Both the position numbers and the translations under genes were made by a program. A DNA stretch of 64,000 nt, taken from NCBI GenBank assembly GCA_902801295.1, contig CADCHN010000005.1:20037-84036 (forward strand), in the 5' to 3' direction. Numbering within the stretch: the stretch's first letter is position 1; every line of letters begins with the position of its first letter. Source of the DNA: Oscillospiraceae bacterium (GTDB lineage: Bacteria; Bacillota; Clostridia; Oscillospirales; Oscillospiraceae). The notes beneath the pieces are model-generated. The model did no database searches, was not told the origin of the DNA, and saw only the letters and a list, made by a program, of their open reading frames with translations. Below, piece by piece: positions 1 to 7,428 of this stretch.

Positions 1-244
1 CGCGCTTGAAGCCGGTGGCAACAGCAGGGGCGCGGCCGTGAGCCGCTTCGTACATATCGACGTCAAAATAGTTGTAAGCGAAGACGGCGCAGCCGACGGG
101 AGCGACGCCTGCGGTCTTTTCGCGGATGCCCAGCTCATCAATAACCTCGGCGACCATGCGGTGCACAATACCGTGACCGCAGCCGGGGCAGTAATGGAAA
201 GGCGCTTCGGTCAGAACAGGAGTTCTTTCAAAAATAACAGCCAT
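1..244 (-). CDS. vorA: 2-oxoacid:ferredoxin oxidoreductase beta subunit (VorA/KorB-like), 3'-truncated by window edge
   Basis: Thiamine-pyrophosphate-binding subunit of a 2-oxoacid:ferredoxin oxidoreductase, which decarboxylates a 2-oxoacid to an acyl-CoA and passes electrons to ferredoxin. Only the first 81 codons are in the window. They begin [15 protein letters not shown] and include the cysteine-containing CPGCGHG motif (about residues 19-25) and a [13 protein letters not shown] stretch, both typical of the beta/TPP subunit. The start ATG lies 3 bases after the stop codon of the alpha-subunit gene, so the two are translated as one operon. The exact substrate (branched-chain, 2-oxoglutarate or other) cannot be fixed from this fragment; the gene symbol follows the VorB-like partner. 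Confidence 0.88.
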   Translation of the reverse strand, partial: MAVIFERTPVLTEAPFHYCPGCGHGIVHRMVAEVIDELGIREKTAGVAPVGCAVFAYNYFDVDMYEAAHGRAPAVATGFKR

Positions 245-247
245 TAC

Positions 248-1315
248 TTATGCCCTCCTCATCTTCATAATGCGCTCGGCGATATCTTCCGCCGTGGGGA
301 TGATGCTGCCGGCCTTGCCCATAAATTCGCAGGGCTTGCAGCCATTGACGGCCAGGCGGATATCTTCGTACATCTGTCCGTCGCTCATCTCCACCGTCAG
401 GCAGCCCTTGACGCTCTCCTGGGCGATCGCGTCATGCACAGTCTCGGTGGGGAAGGGCCACAGGGTGATCGGGCGAACCAGGCCGACCTTCACGCCCTGC
501 TCCTCGAGGATACGGACCGCGGCCTTGCAAACACGAGCCACCGTGCCGTAAGCGCAGAGGATATACTCGGCGCCCTCGGTGTGGTAAGTCTCGACCATCT
601 TCTCGTTCTTCTCGATCTCCGCATAGCGCTCATGCAGACGGTTGATGAGCACGTCCAGATCCTCGGTCTCAATATACAGGGAGTTGAGGACGGCACGGGG
701 ACGGTCGCCCTTGGGGTCGTAGCCCTGAGCGGCCCAAGGCTTCTCGGGCATCTCGGGGTTGGGGTTCATCTTGAGCTCCACAGGCTCCATCATCTGGCCG
801 ATCAGACCGTCGGCAAGGATCATGACGGGCGTACGGTACTTGTCAGCAGTGTCAAAAGCCTTCTGCATCAGGTTGCAGGTCTCCTGAATGGAGGAGGGGG
901 CAAACACGACCAGGCGGTAATCGCCGTGGCCGCCACCCTTGACGGCCTGGAAATAGTCGCCCTGGGAGGCCTGAATGTTGCCGAGGCCGGGGCCGCCGCG
1001 CATCATGTTGACAATGACGCAGGGGATCTCAGCTGCCGCGCAGGTGGAAATACCCTCCTGCTTCAGGCTGATTCCGGGGCTGGAGGAAGAGGTCATAACT
1101 CTCGCTCCGGCGCCGCCGGCACCATAGACCATGTTGATGGCCGCCAGTTCGCTCTCGGCCTGCAGGAAGCAGCCGCCGACCTGGGGCAGACGCAGGGACA
1201 TGTACTCGGGGATATCGTTCTGCGGGGTGATGGGGTAGCCGAAGAAGTAGCGGCATCCCGCCTGGATTGCGGCCTCGGCTATCGCTTCGCAACCCTTCAT
1301 CAGTTTCAAAGCCAT
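248..1315 (-). CDS. vorB: 2-oxoacid:ferredoxin oxidoreductase alpha subunit (VorB-like)
   Basis: Alpha (pyrimidine-binding/transketolase-like) subunit of a 2-oxoacid:ferredoxin oxidoreductase, 355 residues, the usual length of the VorB/KorA family. The N-terminus carries the FFGYPITPQNDIPEY motif, followed by SSSPGISLKQEG and MRGGPGLGNIQASQGDY segments characteristic of these subunits; the C-terminal half has the VGLVRPITLWPFP motif of domain II. An AAGGAGG Shine-Dalgarno sits 7 bases before the ATG. It lies between a small ferredoxin gene (13-bp gap) and the beta-subunit gene (3-bp gap). The family most often annotated with this sequence is 3-methyl-2-oxobutanoate (branched-chain) oxidoreductase; substrate assignment is inference. 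The enzyme is cytoplasmic and oxygen-sensitive in known relatives. Confidence 0.9.
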   Translation of the reverse strand: MALKLMKGCEAIAEAAIQAGCRYFFGYPITPQNDIPEYMSLRLPQVGGCFLQAESELAAINMVYGAGGAGARVMTSSSSPGISLKQEGISTCAAAEIPCVIVNMMRGGPGLGNIQASQGDYFQAVKGGGHGDYRLVVFAPSSIQETCNLMQKAFDTADKYRTPVMILADGLIGQMMEPVELKMNPNPEMPEKPWAAQGYDPKGDRPRAVLNSLYIETEDLDVLINRLHERYAEIEKNEKMVETYHTEGAEYILCAYGTVARVCKAAVRILEEQGVKVGLVRPITLWPFPTETVHDAIAQESVKGCLTVEMSDGQMYEDIRLAVNGCKPCEFMGKAGSIIPTAEDIAERIMKMRRA

Positions 1316-1327
1316 CGTCCTTCCTCC

Positions 1328-1534
1328 TTACTTTTCGATCTGAATGGCAACGTCAGGGCAGGTCAGCGCGCAGGACTTGCAGGCGATGCAGTTCTCCTGA
1401 TGCGCGACAACGGCAGGATAATAGCCCTTCGCGTTCAGGTGAGACTTGGCAATCTCCAGCACGCCCTTCGGGCAGGCACGGACGCAAAGCCCGCAGCCCT
1501 TGCAGGTGTCTTCCAAGATGGTCACTTTTATCAT
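1328..1534 (-). CDS. 4Fe-4S ferredoxin-type delta subunit of the oxidoreductase
   Basis: A 68-residue dicluster ferredoxin. Two classical motifs are visible, CKGCGLCVRACP near residues 12-23 and CIACKSCALTCP near residues 48-59, each able to ligate one [4Fe-4S] cluster. In VorABCD/KorABCD enzymes the small ferredoxin-like subunit carries electrons from the TPP subunit to free ferredoxin. It is encoded directly upstream of the alpha subunit and downstream of the P-loop ATPase gene, all in one direction. A GAGGAAATGCC ribosome-binding context precedes the ATG. No separate gamma subunit gene is visible in the window. Confidence 0.9.
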   Translation of the reverse strand: MIKVTILEDTCKGCGLCVRACPKGVLEIAKSHLNAKGYYPAVVAHQENCIACKSCALTCPDVAIQIEK

Positions 1535-1570
1535 GGCATTTCCTCGCTTTCAAAAAATGATTTTTTCGTT

Positions 1571-2287
1571 TTAAAGACCTTCGTTCAGGAACTTATCCCA
1601 GCTTCTGTGCATCATCACCTCGATCGGATAGAGTTTGCCTATAAACGCCGGGTCAAGATCATTTTCCTCGGCGTACTGTGTAAACTGCTCCAGCATCTCC
1701 GGGCGGCCTGAGGTGCCCCAAACGGGGATTCCGGTGGCCTCCGAGAGCTCCTTGACCAGCTCATAGCCCATTTTCAAATGTTCCAGATTCGTTAGCTCCG
1801 CAAGATTGGCATTATTGACGATGCCTGTTATATTCAGGCGCGATACCTTCTGAATTTTCTGCAGCATGGACATCGCATTCGGGAAATCCGCGCAGAGCGG
1901 ACGCAGCGGGTTGACCACAAACAGAACATGCAGCATCTCGGGCGGGATCGCGTCGAAGTTGGGCTTATACTGACCCAACGCGACTGCGCCGATATGATCG
2001 CCGCCAACGTCAAAAATCACGGTGCCGTCGCCCCGCGTAAAGGCGGAGTAGACGCGCGGAGAAACGGACAGAATCTCGATTTTTTTCAGCGCATAGGGAG
2101 GGGAGATGAGCTCAACGCCTGCGGCATCCAGCACATCGCCGCGCTCACTGGATCGGAAATAGGGATTGATGACGTCCAGGTCGATCAGCGTGCATTTTCC
2201 CTTCGCTGCTGCGCGGACGGCCATGTTCAGCGACATCTCGCTTTTTCCGCCGCCGAAGCTGCCTAACATCACCCAATATTCCTTCAT
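1571..2287 (-). CDS. P-loop ATPase (MinD/CobQ-like) heading the oxidoreductase operon
   Basis: A 238-residue P-loop NTPase. The Walker A motif GSFGGGKSE lies near the N-terminus and a second acidic strand motif, LIDLDVINPYF, follows about 25 residues later, in the style of deviant-Walker MinD/ParA/CobQ ATPases. An in-frame TTG start 42 bases upstream (2329) is possible, but the ATG at 2287 follows an AAGGAG Shine-Dalgarno 12 bases away and gives the usual first strand of the fold. The gene is the first of the 2-oxoacid oxidoreductase operon, 37 bp from the ferredoxin gene. Function is unknown; a role in maturing or regulating the iron-sulfur enzyme is inference from linkage. Confidence 0.75.
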   Translation of the reverse strand: MKEYWVMLGSFGGGKSEMSLNMAVRAAAKGKCTLIDLDVINPYFRSSERGDVLDAAGVELISPPYALKKIEILSVSPRVYSAFTRGDGTVIFDVGGDHIGAVALGQYKPNFDAIPPEMLHVLFVVNPLRPLCADFPNAMSMLQKIQKVSRLNITGIVNNANLAELTNLEHLKMGYELVKELSEATGIPVWGTSGRPEMLEQFTQYAEENDLDPAFIGKLYPIEVMMHRSWDKFLNEGL

Positions 2288-2309
2288 GTGAGCACTCATC
2301 TCCTTACAG

Positions 2310-2341
2310 TTGTCAGACAACTTAAACAAGATGTCTGACTA
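2310..2341. promoter_or_regulatory. Tandem palindromic operator-like sites (GntR/FadR type)
   Basis: TTGTCAGACAA at 2310-2320 is a palindrome around one central base. A second GTCTGAC core lies at 2333-2339. Together they also form a perfect 8-bp inverted repeat, GTCAGACA / TGTCTGAC, with 12 bases between. The arrangement (GTC-N-GAC cores in pairs) resembles FadR-subfamily GntR operators. Both sites lie just downstream of the predicted transcription start of the oxidoreductase operon, where a bound repressor would block transcription. No GntR gene is in the window, so the regulator is not identified. Confidence 0.55.
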
Positions 2342-2349
2342 TTGTCTAT

Positions 2350-2378
2350 ATTTTAACAAATCTGAGGCAAATTGTCAA
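2350..2378 (-). promoter_or_regulatory. Sigma-A promoter of the P-loop ATPase/2-oxoacid oxidoreductase operon
   Basis: On the minus strand, TTGACA (2378-2373) and TAAAAT (2355-2350) are separated by exactly 17 bases. Transcription would start near 2343, within the palindromic sites, about 55 bases before the ATG at 2287. Confidence 0.8.
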
Positions 2379-2493
2379 TGCGAATTTGTGCTAAGTCCAT
2401 GATTCCCCATGCCTCGACAGTAGAAAAATTTGACCGGAGCGTAACGAAAGAGAAATCAACTTTGCCTTTTTTCCATATGTTTTGCGCAAATAA

Positions 2494-2520
2494 ATCCCCC
2501 GACAAAAAAAGTCGGGGGAT
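2494..2520 (-). terminator. Intrinsic terminator of the membrane-protein gene
   Basis: ATCCCCCGAC and GTCGGGGGAT form a perfect 10-bp stem around a 7-base loop. On the minus strand it is followed by TTTATTT and lies 20 bp after the stop of the 293-residue membrane protein. Bases 2379-2493 hold no other recognisable feature. Confidence 0.8.
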
Positions 2521-2540
2521 CAGATACAGAAGGGAGACGG

Positions 2541-3422
2541 TTATGGATCCCTTCGGTGCACATCGTAGCTGCTTCGTTCGATTGACAGATCGTACATGGT
2601 CTTTTCACCGTCCGGCGATTCGAGAACCAGGACGGTGTCACCGGTCTTTTTGAAGGAAGCATAGATGAGATAGCTCTCTATGTTTTCCTCATAACCGATC
2701 TGCACATCGCCGAATGAATCGTCCTCCAGATAGACCTGATAGCTGTCGTCGTATTCAATGCCGCAGGTTTCACCGCCGCTCGGCAGGAGGCTGGTATCAT
2801 AGGTATGACTGCGCTTGTCAGCAATGCCATAGACGGTGGCTGCGGCCAGAATGAGGACGCTCAGGATCAGCCCTGCGATCCGGATGCGTTTATCGTGGAA
2901 AATATATAGGGGATAGATGATGAGCGTCACGGCGCAGAAGAGGGCAGAGAGCAAATGATTGGGGAAGAAGTGGATGGCTTCACCGAAAAAGCTGACATAG
3001 TGGAATCCCAGGAAGAGCAGCATCGGAGCAAGGATCAGCAGTCCCCACCACTTGTCCTTTTTCATAAAATGCCCGACAAACGCCATGGGTAAGGTCAGCA
3101 CGGTCCACTGAAACCAGGCGGGATAATATTTGAACAGGCCGAAGCCCAACGGACTGAACGGAACCTGTACCAGGTACACCAACGGCTGGCTGATCAGGAA
3201 AAAGACAAAGACTTTCATCGCAGAGTCCAGCGGCGTTTTGCTTTTGACAATAATGATAATGGCAAACAGGATCCACCATTCAAACGAGATGGAGATGTCC
3301 CGGAACGAGGTGTCCTGCGTCGCCGGAATCATGGCCATGACGCCGGTGTAGAACCCGCAGATGACCGCGAAAATAATGAGCTTTTTCCAGGTCAGATCAA
3401 TACCGCCAAAAAGCTTTTTCAT
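2541..3422 (-). CDS. Multi-pass membrane protein of unknown function
   Basis: A 293-residue protein with about seven hydrophobic segments in the first two thirds (for example around residues 13-30, 48-60, 70-90, 100-125, 128-150 and 185-205). A soluble tail of about 85 residues follows, rich in acidic and aromatic residues. I do not recognise the family. The ATG at 3422 was chosen over the upstream in-frame codon at 3452 because a GGAGG Shine-Dalgarno lies 7 bases before it. The gene has its own promoter and terminator, so it is a single-gene unit. The tail probably lies outside the cell or forms a small beta domain; this is inference from the topology only. Confidence 0.7.
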   Translation of the reverse strand: MKKLFGGIDLTWKKLIIFAVICGFYTGVMAMIPATQDTSFRDISISFEWWILFAIIIIVKSKTPLDSAMKVFVFFLISQPLVYLVQVPFSPLGFGLFKYYPAWFQWTVLTLPMAFVGHFMKKDKWWGLLILAPMLLFLGFHYVSFFGEAIHFFPNHLLSALFCAVTLIIYPLYIFHDKRIRIAGLILSVLILAAATVYGIADKRSHTYDTSLLPSGGETCGIEYDDSYQVYLEDDSFGDVQIGYEENIESYLIYASFKKTGDTVLVLESPDGEKTMYDLSIERSSYDVHRRDP

Positions 3423-3465
3423 GAATGAACCTCCGATGGAAAAAATAAGCAATTGTTGATAAGAT

Positions 3466-3493
3466 ATTATAACATTCCCTCAAAAAATAGCAA
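3466..3493 (-). promoter_or_regulatory. Promoter of the membrane-protein gene
   Basis: Minus-strand TTGCTA (3493-3488) and a perfect TATAAT (3471-3466) separated by 16 bases, about 45 bases before the ATG at 3422. Confidence 0.65.
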
Positions 3494-3537
3494 TGAAAGA
3501 TCAATTAAGAAAACCATTCCCTACTCCATGCTATAAG

Positions 3538-3566
3538 AAAAGGCACCCTTCATGGGTGCCTTTTCT
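3538..3566 (-). terminator. Intrinsic terminator downstream of ssrA
   Basis: AAAAGGCACCC and GGGTGCCTTTT form a stem with a short loop, ending in TTTTCTT on the minus strand, starting 3 bases beyond the tmRNA CCA end. A-tracts on the other side could let it work in both directions. Confidence 0.8.
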
Positions 3567-3568
3567 TG

Positions 3569-3916
3569 TGGTGGAGGTGGGGGGAATCGGACCCCCGTCC
3601 GAAAGCGCTTTAACAGGAACTTCTCCGGGCGCAGACGGTTATTTACATTCCCTTGCCCCGGCGCGAACCGTCACGCTCCGAGGCTTGGTAGCTTCATGAT
3701 TCATGGTGCGCTCAAAGCTTTGCGCACGCACGGGCACCACTTGTCGACGCCTCATCCCGGGCCGTGGTCCTCCCAGGCGAGACGCTCACTGCTTAGGCAG
3801 CGAGAAGAACAGTGTTATCGTTGTTCTTTAATTTATAAGTTGCCCATTTTATGGATGGTAGGCGCATCCGCCCGCTATTCCTGCCTCCACACCCCCGTCG
3901 AAACCAGTACACCCCC
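3569..3916 (-). ncRNA. ssrA: Transfer-messenger RNA (tmRNA)
   Basis: About 348 nt, minus strand. The 5' end begins GGGGGTGTACTGGTTTCGAC, the universal tmRNA start, and the 3' end is the tRNA-like T-arm followed by CACCTCC-ACCA. GGGGGTG pairs with CACCTCC to form the acceptor stem with one G-U pair. The internal reading frame ends at 3795 with a TAA and encodes a tag ending NNDNTVLLAA, with the terminal LAA degradation signal. The resume codon is not certain (AAG or AAC). tmRNA rescues stalled ribosomes together with SmpB, whose gene lies just upstream in the same direction. No good promoter is seen between ppiB and ssrA, so processing from a longer transcript is possible. Confidence 0.95.
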
Positions 3917-3980
3917 TCGTCAGAAGAAACTCGCTGTGCTGGGTTGATTGGATGAATGCAGGATGATTCTTGCTCCTTTC

Positions 3981-4014
3981 CGCTTCTGCAGTCGTTTTTC
4001 AGACTGCAGAAGCG
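3981..4014. repeat. Perfect 13-bp inverted repeat between the cyclophilin gene and ssrA
   Basis: CGCTTCTGCAGTC and GACTGCAGAAGCG flank an 8-base loop. It lies just after the cyclophilin stop codon but lacks a T-tract on the minus strand (GGAAAGG follows). It may be a weak terminator, an RNase processing hairpin for the downstream tmRNA, or a 3'-end stabiliser. Confidence 0.6.
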
Positions 4015-4027
4015 AAAAAAGAAAGAC

Positions 4028-4546
4028 TTACTCTTTGACCGGCTCGGGATACTCGACGCCGAAGGTCTCGACCGAGACCTTTTTCATCACCTGGGGCGTC
4101 CGGGGTTTATCGTTGTAGTCGGTGCGCACGGCGGCGATGCGATCAACGGCTTCGATGCCCTCGATCACCTTGCCGAATGCGGCGTACTGCCCGTCCAGGT
4201 GAGGAGAATCCTCATGCATGATGAAGAACTGACTGCCGGCGGAGTTGGGCGCCATGGTGCGGGCCATGGACAGCACGCCGCGCTCATGCTTGAGGTTGTT
4301 GGGGAAACGGTTGGCGGTGAATTCGCCCTTGATCGTGTAGCCGGGACCGCCGATGCCCTTGCCGAGCGGATCGCCGCCCTGGATCATAAAGCCGGGGATG
4401 ACGCGATGGAAGATCACGCCGTCGTAAAAGCCCTTATTTACCAGGGAAATAAAGTTATTGACGGTGTTCGGTGCAATTTCGGGATAGAGCTCTGCCTTGA
4501 TGATATCGCCGTTTTCCATTTCGATGGTCACAATGGGATTGCTCAT
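4028..4546 (-). CDS. ppiB: Peptidyl-prolyl cis-trans isomerase, cyclophilin type
   Basis: A 172-residue cytoplasmic cyclophilin with no signal peptide. Family motifs are present in order: [14 protein letters not shown] near residues 46-59 (the catalytic Arg is in FHR), GEFTANRF, the substrate-pocket segment [16 protein letters not shown] near residues 94-109, and [12 protein letters not shown] near residues 116-127. It accelerates proline isomerisation during protein folding. The start codon overlaps the smpB stop codon in an ATGA, so the two are translationally coupled; ssrA follows. Family and length are typical. Confidence 0.95.
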   Translation of the reverse strand: MSNPIVTIEMENGDIIKAELYPEIAPNTVNNFISLVNKGFYDGVIFHRVIPGFMIQGGDPLGKGIGGPGYTIKGEFTANRFPNNLKHERGVLSMARTMAPNSAGSQFFIMHEDSPHLDGQYAAFGKVIEGIEAVDRIAAVRTDYNDKPRTPQVMKKVSVETFGVEYPEPVKE

Positions 4547-5013
4547 TCGTAGGTCCTCTCTTTCATTACTCTGTCGATGTCCCGCTTAGCCTGGCGATCC
4601 GCCTCACTGTCGCGCTTGTCGTGCAGCTTTTTGCCCTTGCAAAGACCGAGCTCCACTTTGACGCGGCTGTCCTTGAAGTACAGCGACAGTGGGATCAGCG
4701 CCACGCCGTCCTGCATGACCCGGGCGTTCAGCTTCAGAATCTCCCGCTTGTGCATCAGCAGTCTTCGGGGCCGTACGGGATCTTTATTAAAGATGTTGCC
4801 GTGCTCATAGGGACTGATATGCATGCCGCGCAGGAAAAGCTCGCCGTCCTTGATGGTACAGAAGGAGTCCTTCAGGTTGACGTTGCCGCCCCGCACGGAT
4901 TTGACCTCGGTGCCGGCCAACTCAATGCCGGCTTCAAAGCGCTCCAGCACAAAGTATTCATGAAAAGCCTTTCGGTTGGCGCAGATCTCTTTGACGCCTT
5001 TCTGCTTGGCCAA
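4543..5013 (-). CDS. smpB: SsrA-binding protein SmpB
   Basis: A 156-residue RNA-binding protein that delivers tmRNA to stalled ribosomes. Recognisable blocks are [20 protein letters not shown] near the N-terminus, [42 protein letters not shown], and the basic C-terminal tail [20 protein letters not shown], which enters the mRNA channel in known SmpB. The start is a TTG at 5013: an AAAGGAGG Shine-Dalgarno lies at the right distance and the reading frame upstream of it has no similarity to SmpB. The gene heads an smpB-ppiB unit followed by ssrA. Confidence 0.95.
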   Translation of the reverse strand: MAKQKGVKEICANRKAFHEYFVLERFEAGIELAGTEVKSVRGGNVNLKDSFCTIKDGELFLRGMHISPYEHGNIFNKDPVRPRRLLMHKREILKLNARVMQDGVALIPLSLYFKDSRVKVELGLCKGKKLHDKRDSEADRQAKRDIDRVMKERTYE

Positions 5014-5080
5014 AGCGCTCCCTCCTTTCCCGGGGATCGGAAGCATTTTACCACAGCAGAAGAAAAAATAAAAGTAGTTT

Positions 5081-5317
5081 TTATGAACGACGGCGGATTC
5101 TCGGCTCGCCGGAATATGTTCTGTGTCGGCGGGGAGGGGAGGGGCGGGCCAGCAAAAGACGCTGGTCGCCTCGGATAAACAAATCAATTTTCGGGCTGCT
5201 CCATGCGGGCAGCCCGTGCTCGATCAGACAGGCACGAACGAGCTGAAACAGATCCGCTGTCTCCTCAGTCTTTAAAATAACAGCAATCTGCTCACTTGTG
5301 ACAATATATGTATCCAA
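5081..5317 (-). CDS. Small hypothetical protein, TTG start
   Basis: A possible 78-residue protein beginning (M)[18 protein letters not shown]. The TTG start has a GAGAGGAG Shine-Dalgarno 7 bases upstream. The first 60 residues look like a folded alpha/beta domain; the last 15 are basic and low in complexity. I do not recognise the family. It is upstream of smpB in the same direction (67-bp gap), so it may be the first gene of the trans-translation cluster. The AT-rich region at 5318-5412 upstream would hold its promoter. Confidence 0.5.
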   Translation of the reverse strand: MDTYIVTSEQIAVILKTEETADLFQLVRACLIEHGLPAWSSPKIDLFIRGDQRLLLARPSPPRRHRTYSGEPRIRRRS

Positions 5318-5412
5318 TTTGAAACTCCTCTCACATTGAATTGTATAAATAGTGGCCGGATATCTTCATTTTATTCAAAATTTTTTCGTTTTTCTACGAG
5401 AAAATAATGGTA

Positions 5413-5456
5413 ATTTACATAATCCCATGATATAATGCAAATGCGATTATGTAAAT
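5413..5456. promoter_or_regulatory. 12-bp inverted repeat flanking a TATAAT box
   Basis: ATTTACATAATC (5413-5424) and GATTATGTAAAT (5445-5456) are a perfect 12-bp inverted repeat. A TATAAT at 5431-5436 sits in the 20-bp spacer, 50 bases before the Nudix gene. A protein dimer bound here would cover the -10 box. No good -35 is seen upstream (TGGTAA at 17 bp). Confidence 0.55.
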
Positions 5457-5486
5457 CATTTTCATTATGCATTTGGGGTGTTTGCT

Positions 5487-6035
5487 ATGGACTGTACAGA
5501 GAAGAGAATAGACGGAGAGGTCAAATACAAAGGCGTGATCGTCACCGTCCGTTTGGATCGCGCGGAACTGTCCAACGGCAAAATCGTCAAGCGTGAGGTC
5601 GTGGAGCATCCCGGCGGCGTTACGATTCTTCCGGTGGATGAGAACGGCCTTTGCACCATGGTTCGTCAATTTCGGTATCCCTTTGGCCGTATGATGCTCG
5701 AGGCTCCGGCCGGCAAGCTTGAACCGGGCGAGGATCCGATGGAGAGCGCGGTGCGCGAGCTGTCGGAGGAGACGGGCTACACAGCTGACGAGTGGATTGA
5801 CTTCGGCGCCTGCTGCACCTCTCCGGGCTTCTCCAGCGAAGTGCTGCACGTCTATCTGGCGATGGGCCTGCATGAAGGCCGCAGCCATCCGGATGAGGAT
5901 GAGTTCCTGAACACCGAGAAAATCCCTCTCAGCGAGCTTAGCCGCATGGTGATGGCTGGGGAGATCGACGATGCGAAAACCATCGTCGCAGTTCTCAAGG
6001 CGGAGAAATACCTGAACGAGCATAAGACAAAATAA
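5487..6035 (+). CDS. Nudix hydrolase, ADP-ribose pyrophosphatase type
   Basis: A 182-residue Nudix hydrolase. The Nudix box G-x5-E-x7-RELxEExG is complete near residues 76-98, reading GKLEPGEDPMESAVRELSEE then TGY, with the glutamates that bind catalytic metal. The sequence after the box, about 16 residues downstream, has the TSPGFSSEVLHVYLA segment common in ADP-ribose pyrophosphatases. The ATG at 5487 follows a TTGGGGTG ribosome-binding context; an in-frame GTG at 5478 is less likely. The probable substrate is ADP-ribose or a related nucleoside diphosphate. Its promoter region carries a striking palindrome. Confidence 0.9.
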   Translation: MDCTEKRIDGEVKYKGVIVTVRLDRAELSNGKIVKREVVEHPGGVTILPVDENGLCTMVRQFRYPFGRMMLEAPAGKLEPGEDPMESAVRELSEETGYTADEWIDFGACCTSPGFSSEVLHVYLAMGLHEGRSHPDEDEFLNTEKIPLSELSRMVMAGEIDDAKTIVAVLKAEKYLNEHKTK

Positions 6036-6039
6036 CTCC

Positions 6040-6068
6040 TTGCAGCTTGATACTATATATGATATAAT
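6040..6068 (+). promoter_or_regulatory. Promoter of the murA operon
   Basis: TTGCAG (6040-6045) and a perfect TATAAT (6063-6068) with 17-bp spacing; transcription would start about 43 bases before the murA ATG. It begins 4 bases after the Nudix stop codon. Confidence 0.75.
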
Positions 6069-6117
6069 AATTCATTGGCGAGCCGCAGATCTTGTGGACG
6101 CAAACCGGGAAAGGTGT

Positions 6118-7428
6118 ATGACTGTGGATAAGTACGTTATTAAGGGCGGCACCATGCTGCACGGCGAAGTGGAAATCAGCGGTGCCAAAAACGCTGCCGT
6201 AGCGATCATTCCTGCAGCGCTGATGGTTGACGGTGTTTGCCGTATTGAAAATATCCCTCAGATCAGCGATACCGATATGCTGCTGACGATTCTGTCCCAT
6301 CTGGGTGCCAAGGTCAGCTTTATCAATCAATCCACCATTGAAATTGACTGCACAGACGTGCATTTTCAGGACGCACCTTTCGAGCTTACCCGTAAGATTC
6401 GCGCGTCCTATTATCTGATCGGCGCCATGCTTGGGCGCTTCGGCAAGGCCAAGACCACGATGCCCGGCGGCTGCAATTTCGGCGTTCGTCCCATCGAGCA
6501 GCACATCAAGGGCATGACGATGCTCGGCGCCGATGTCGACATCAAAAACGGCTTTGTGTTTGCCGATGCTAAGGAAGGCCGTCTGCGCGGCGCACGCATC
6601 TATCTCGATAAGGTCTCTGTCGGCGCAACCATGAATATCATCCTGGCTGCCACGCTGGCTTCCGGCCGCACGGTGATCGAGAACGCCGCCCGTGAGCCGC
6701 ATATTGTGGATCTGGCGAACTTCCTCAACTCCATGGGCGCGGACATTCGCGGCGCCGGTACCGACACCGTGAAGATCAATGGCGTAGACCGTCTGCACGG
6801 CGGCAGCTATACTATCATTCCCGACCAGATCGAGGCCGGTACTTACATGGTGGCTGCTGCGGCGACCTGCGGTGAAGTGCTCATCAAAAACGTCATTCCC
6901 AAACACCTCGAGTGCATCAGCGCCAAGCTCCGAGAGACCGGCACCATCGTGCAGGAATACGAGGATTCCGTTCTTGTCAAGGGCGCGAGAAATCTTCGTC
7001 GTGCCAATATCAAAACCCTGCCTTATCCCGGCTTCCCGACTGATATGCAGCCGCAGATGGGCGCGCTGCTGTGCCTGGCCAACGGCACCTCGATCATCAC
7101 CGAGGGCATTTACGACAACCGATTTAAATACGTCAATGAGCTGAGAAAAATGGGCGCGGAGTGCCAGGTGGACGGACGTATCGCTGTTTTTGAGGGCGGC
7201 ACCAAGCTGACCGGCGCCGTCGTGCAGGCCTGCGATCTGCGTGCCGGTGCGGCGATGGTCATTGCCGGTATGTGTGCCAACGGGATCACCGAAGTCGAGG
7301 ACGTGCATTTTATTGAACGCGGCTATGAAAACTTCGTCGGCAAGCTGAACTCACTCGGTGCGGATATCCAGATTGTCAGCGTGCCGGAGGAGACGGAAGC
7401 TGCGGATCGCATCGTCTACGTCGGATGA
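6118..7428 (+). CDS. murA: UDP-N-acetylglucosamine 1-carboxyvinyltransferase
   Basis: A 436-residue enolpyruvyl transferase catalysing the first committed step of peptidoglycan precursor synthesis. It transfers enolpyruvate from PEP to UDP-GlcNAc in the cytoplasm. SGAKNAA near residues 21-27 holds the conserved Lys. TMPGGCNFGVRPIEQH near residues 114-129 holds the catalytic loop Cys (about C119), the residue attacked by fosfomycin in sensitive MurA. The ATG at 6118 follows GGGAAAGGTGT and gives the normal N-terminus; in-frame codons upstream overlap the promoter. The stop codon overlaps the next gene's start (ATGA). Confidence 0.95.
   Translation: MTVDKYVIKGGTMLHGEVEISGAKNAAVAIIPAALMVDGVCRIENIPQISDTDMLLTILSHLGAKVSFINQSTIEIDCTDVHFQDAPFELTRKIRASYYLIGAMLGRFGKAKTTMPGGCNFGVRPIEQHIKGMTMLGADVDIKNGFVFADAKEGRLRGARIYLDKVSVGATMNIILAATLASGRTVIENAAREPHIVDLANFLNSMGADIRGAGTDTVKINGVDRLHGGSYTIIPDQIEAGTYMVAAAATCGEVLIKNVIPKHLECISAKLRETGTIVQEYEDSVLVKGARNLRRANIKTLPYPGFPTDMQPQMGALLCLANGTSIITEGIYDNRFKYVNELRKMGAECQVDGRIAVFEGGTKLTGAVVQACDLRAGAAMVIAGMCANGITEVEDVHFIERGYENFVGKLNSLGADIQIVSVPEETEAADRIVYVG

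Noticed and set aside
38..1711. 557-codon plus-strand frame across the oxidoreductase genes
   Set aside because: Shadow of vorA/vorB/ferredoxin; no start signal or homology.
3493..3947. Small plus-strand frames around 3500-3950
   Set aside because: They lie over the tmRNA gene, which is supported by both ends and the tag sequence.
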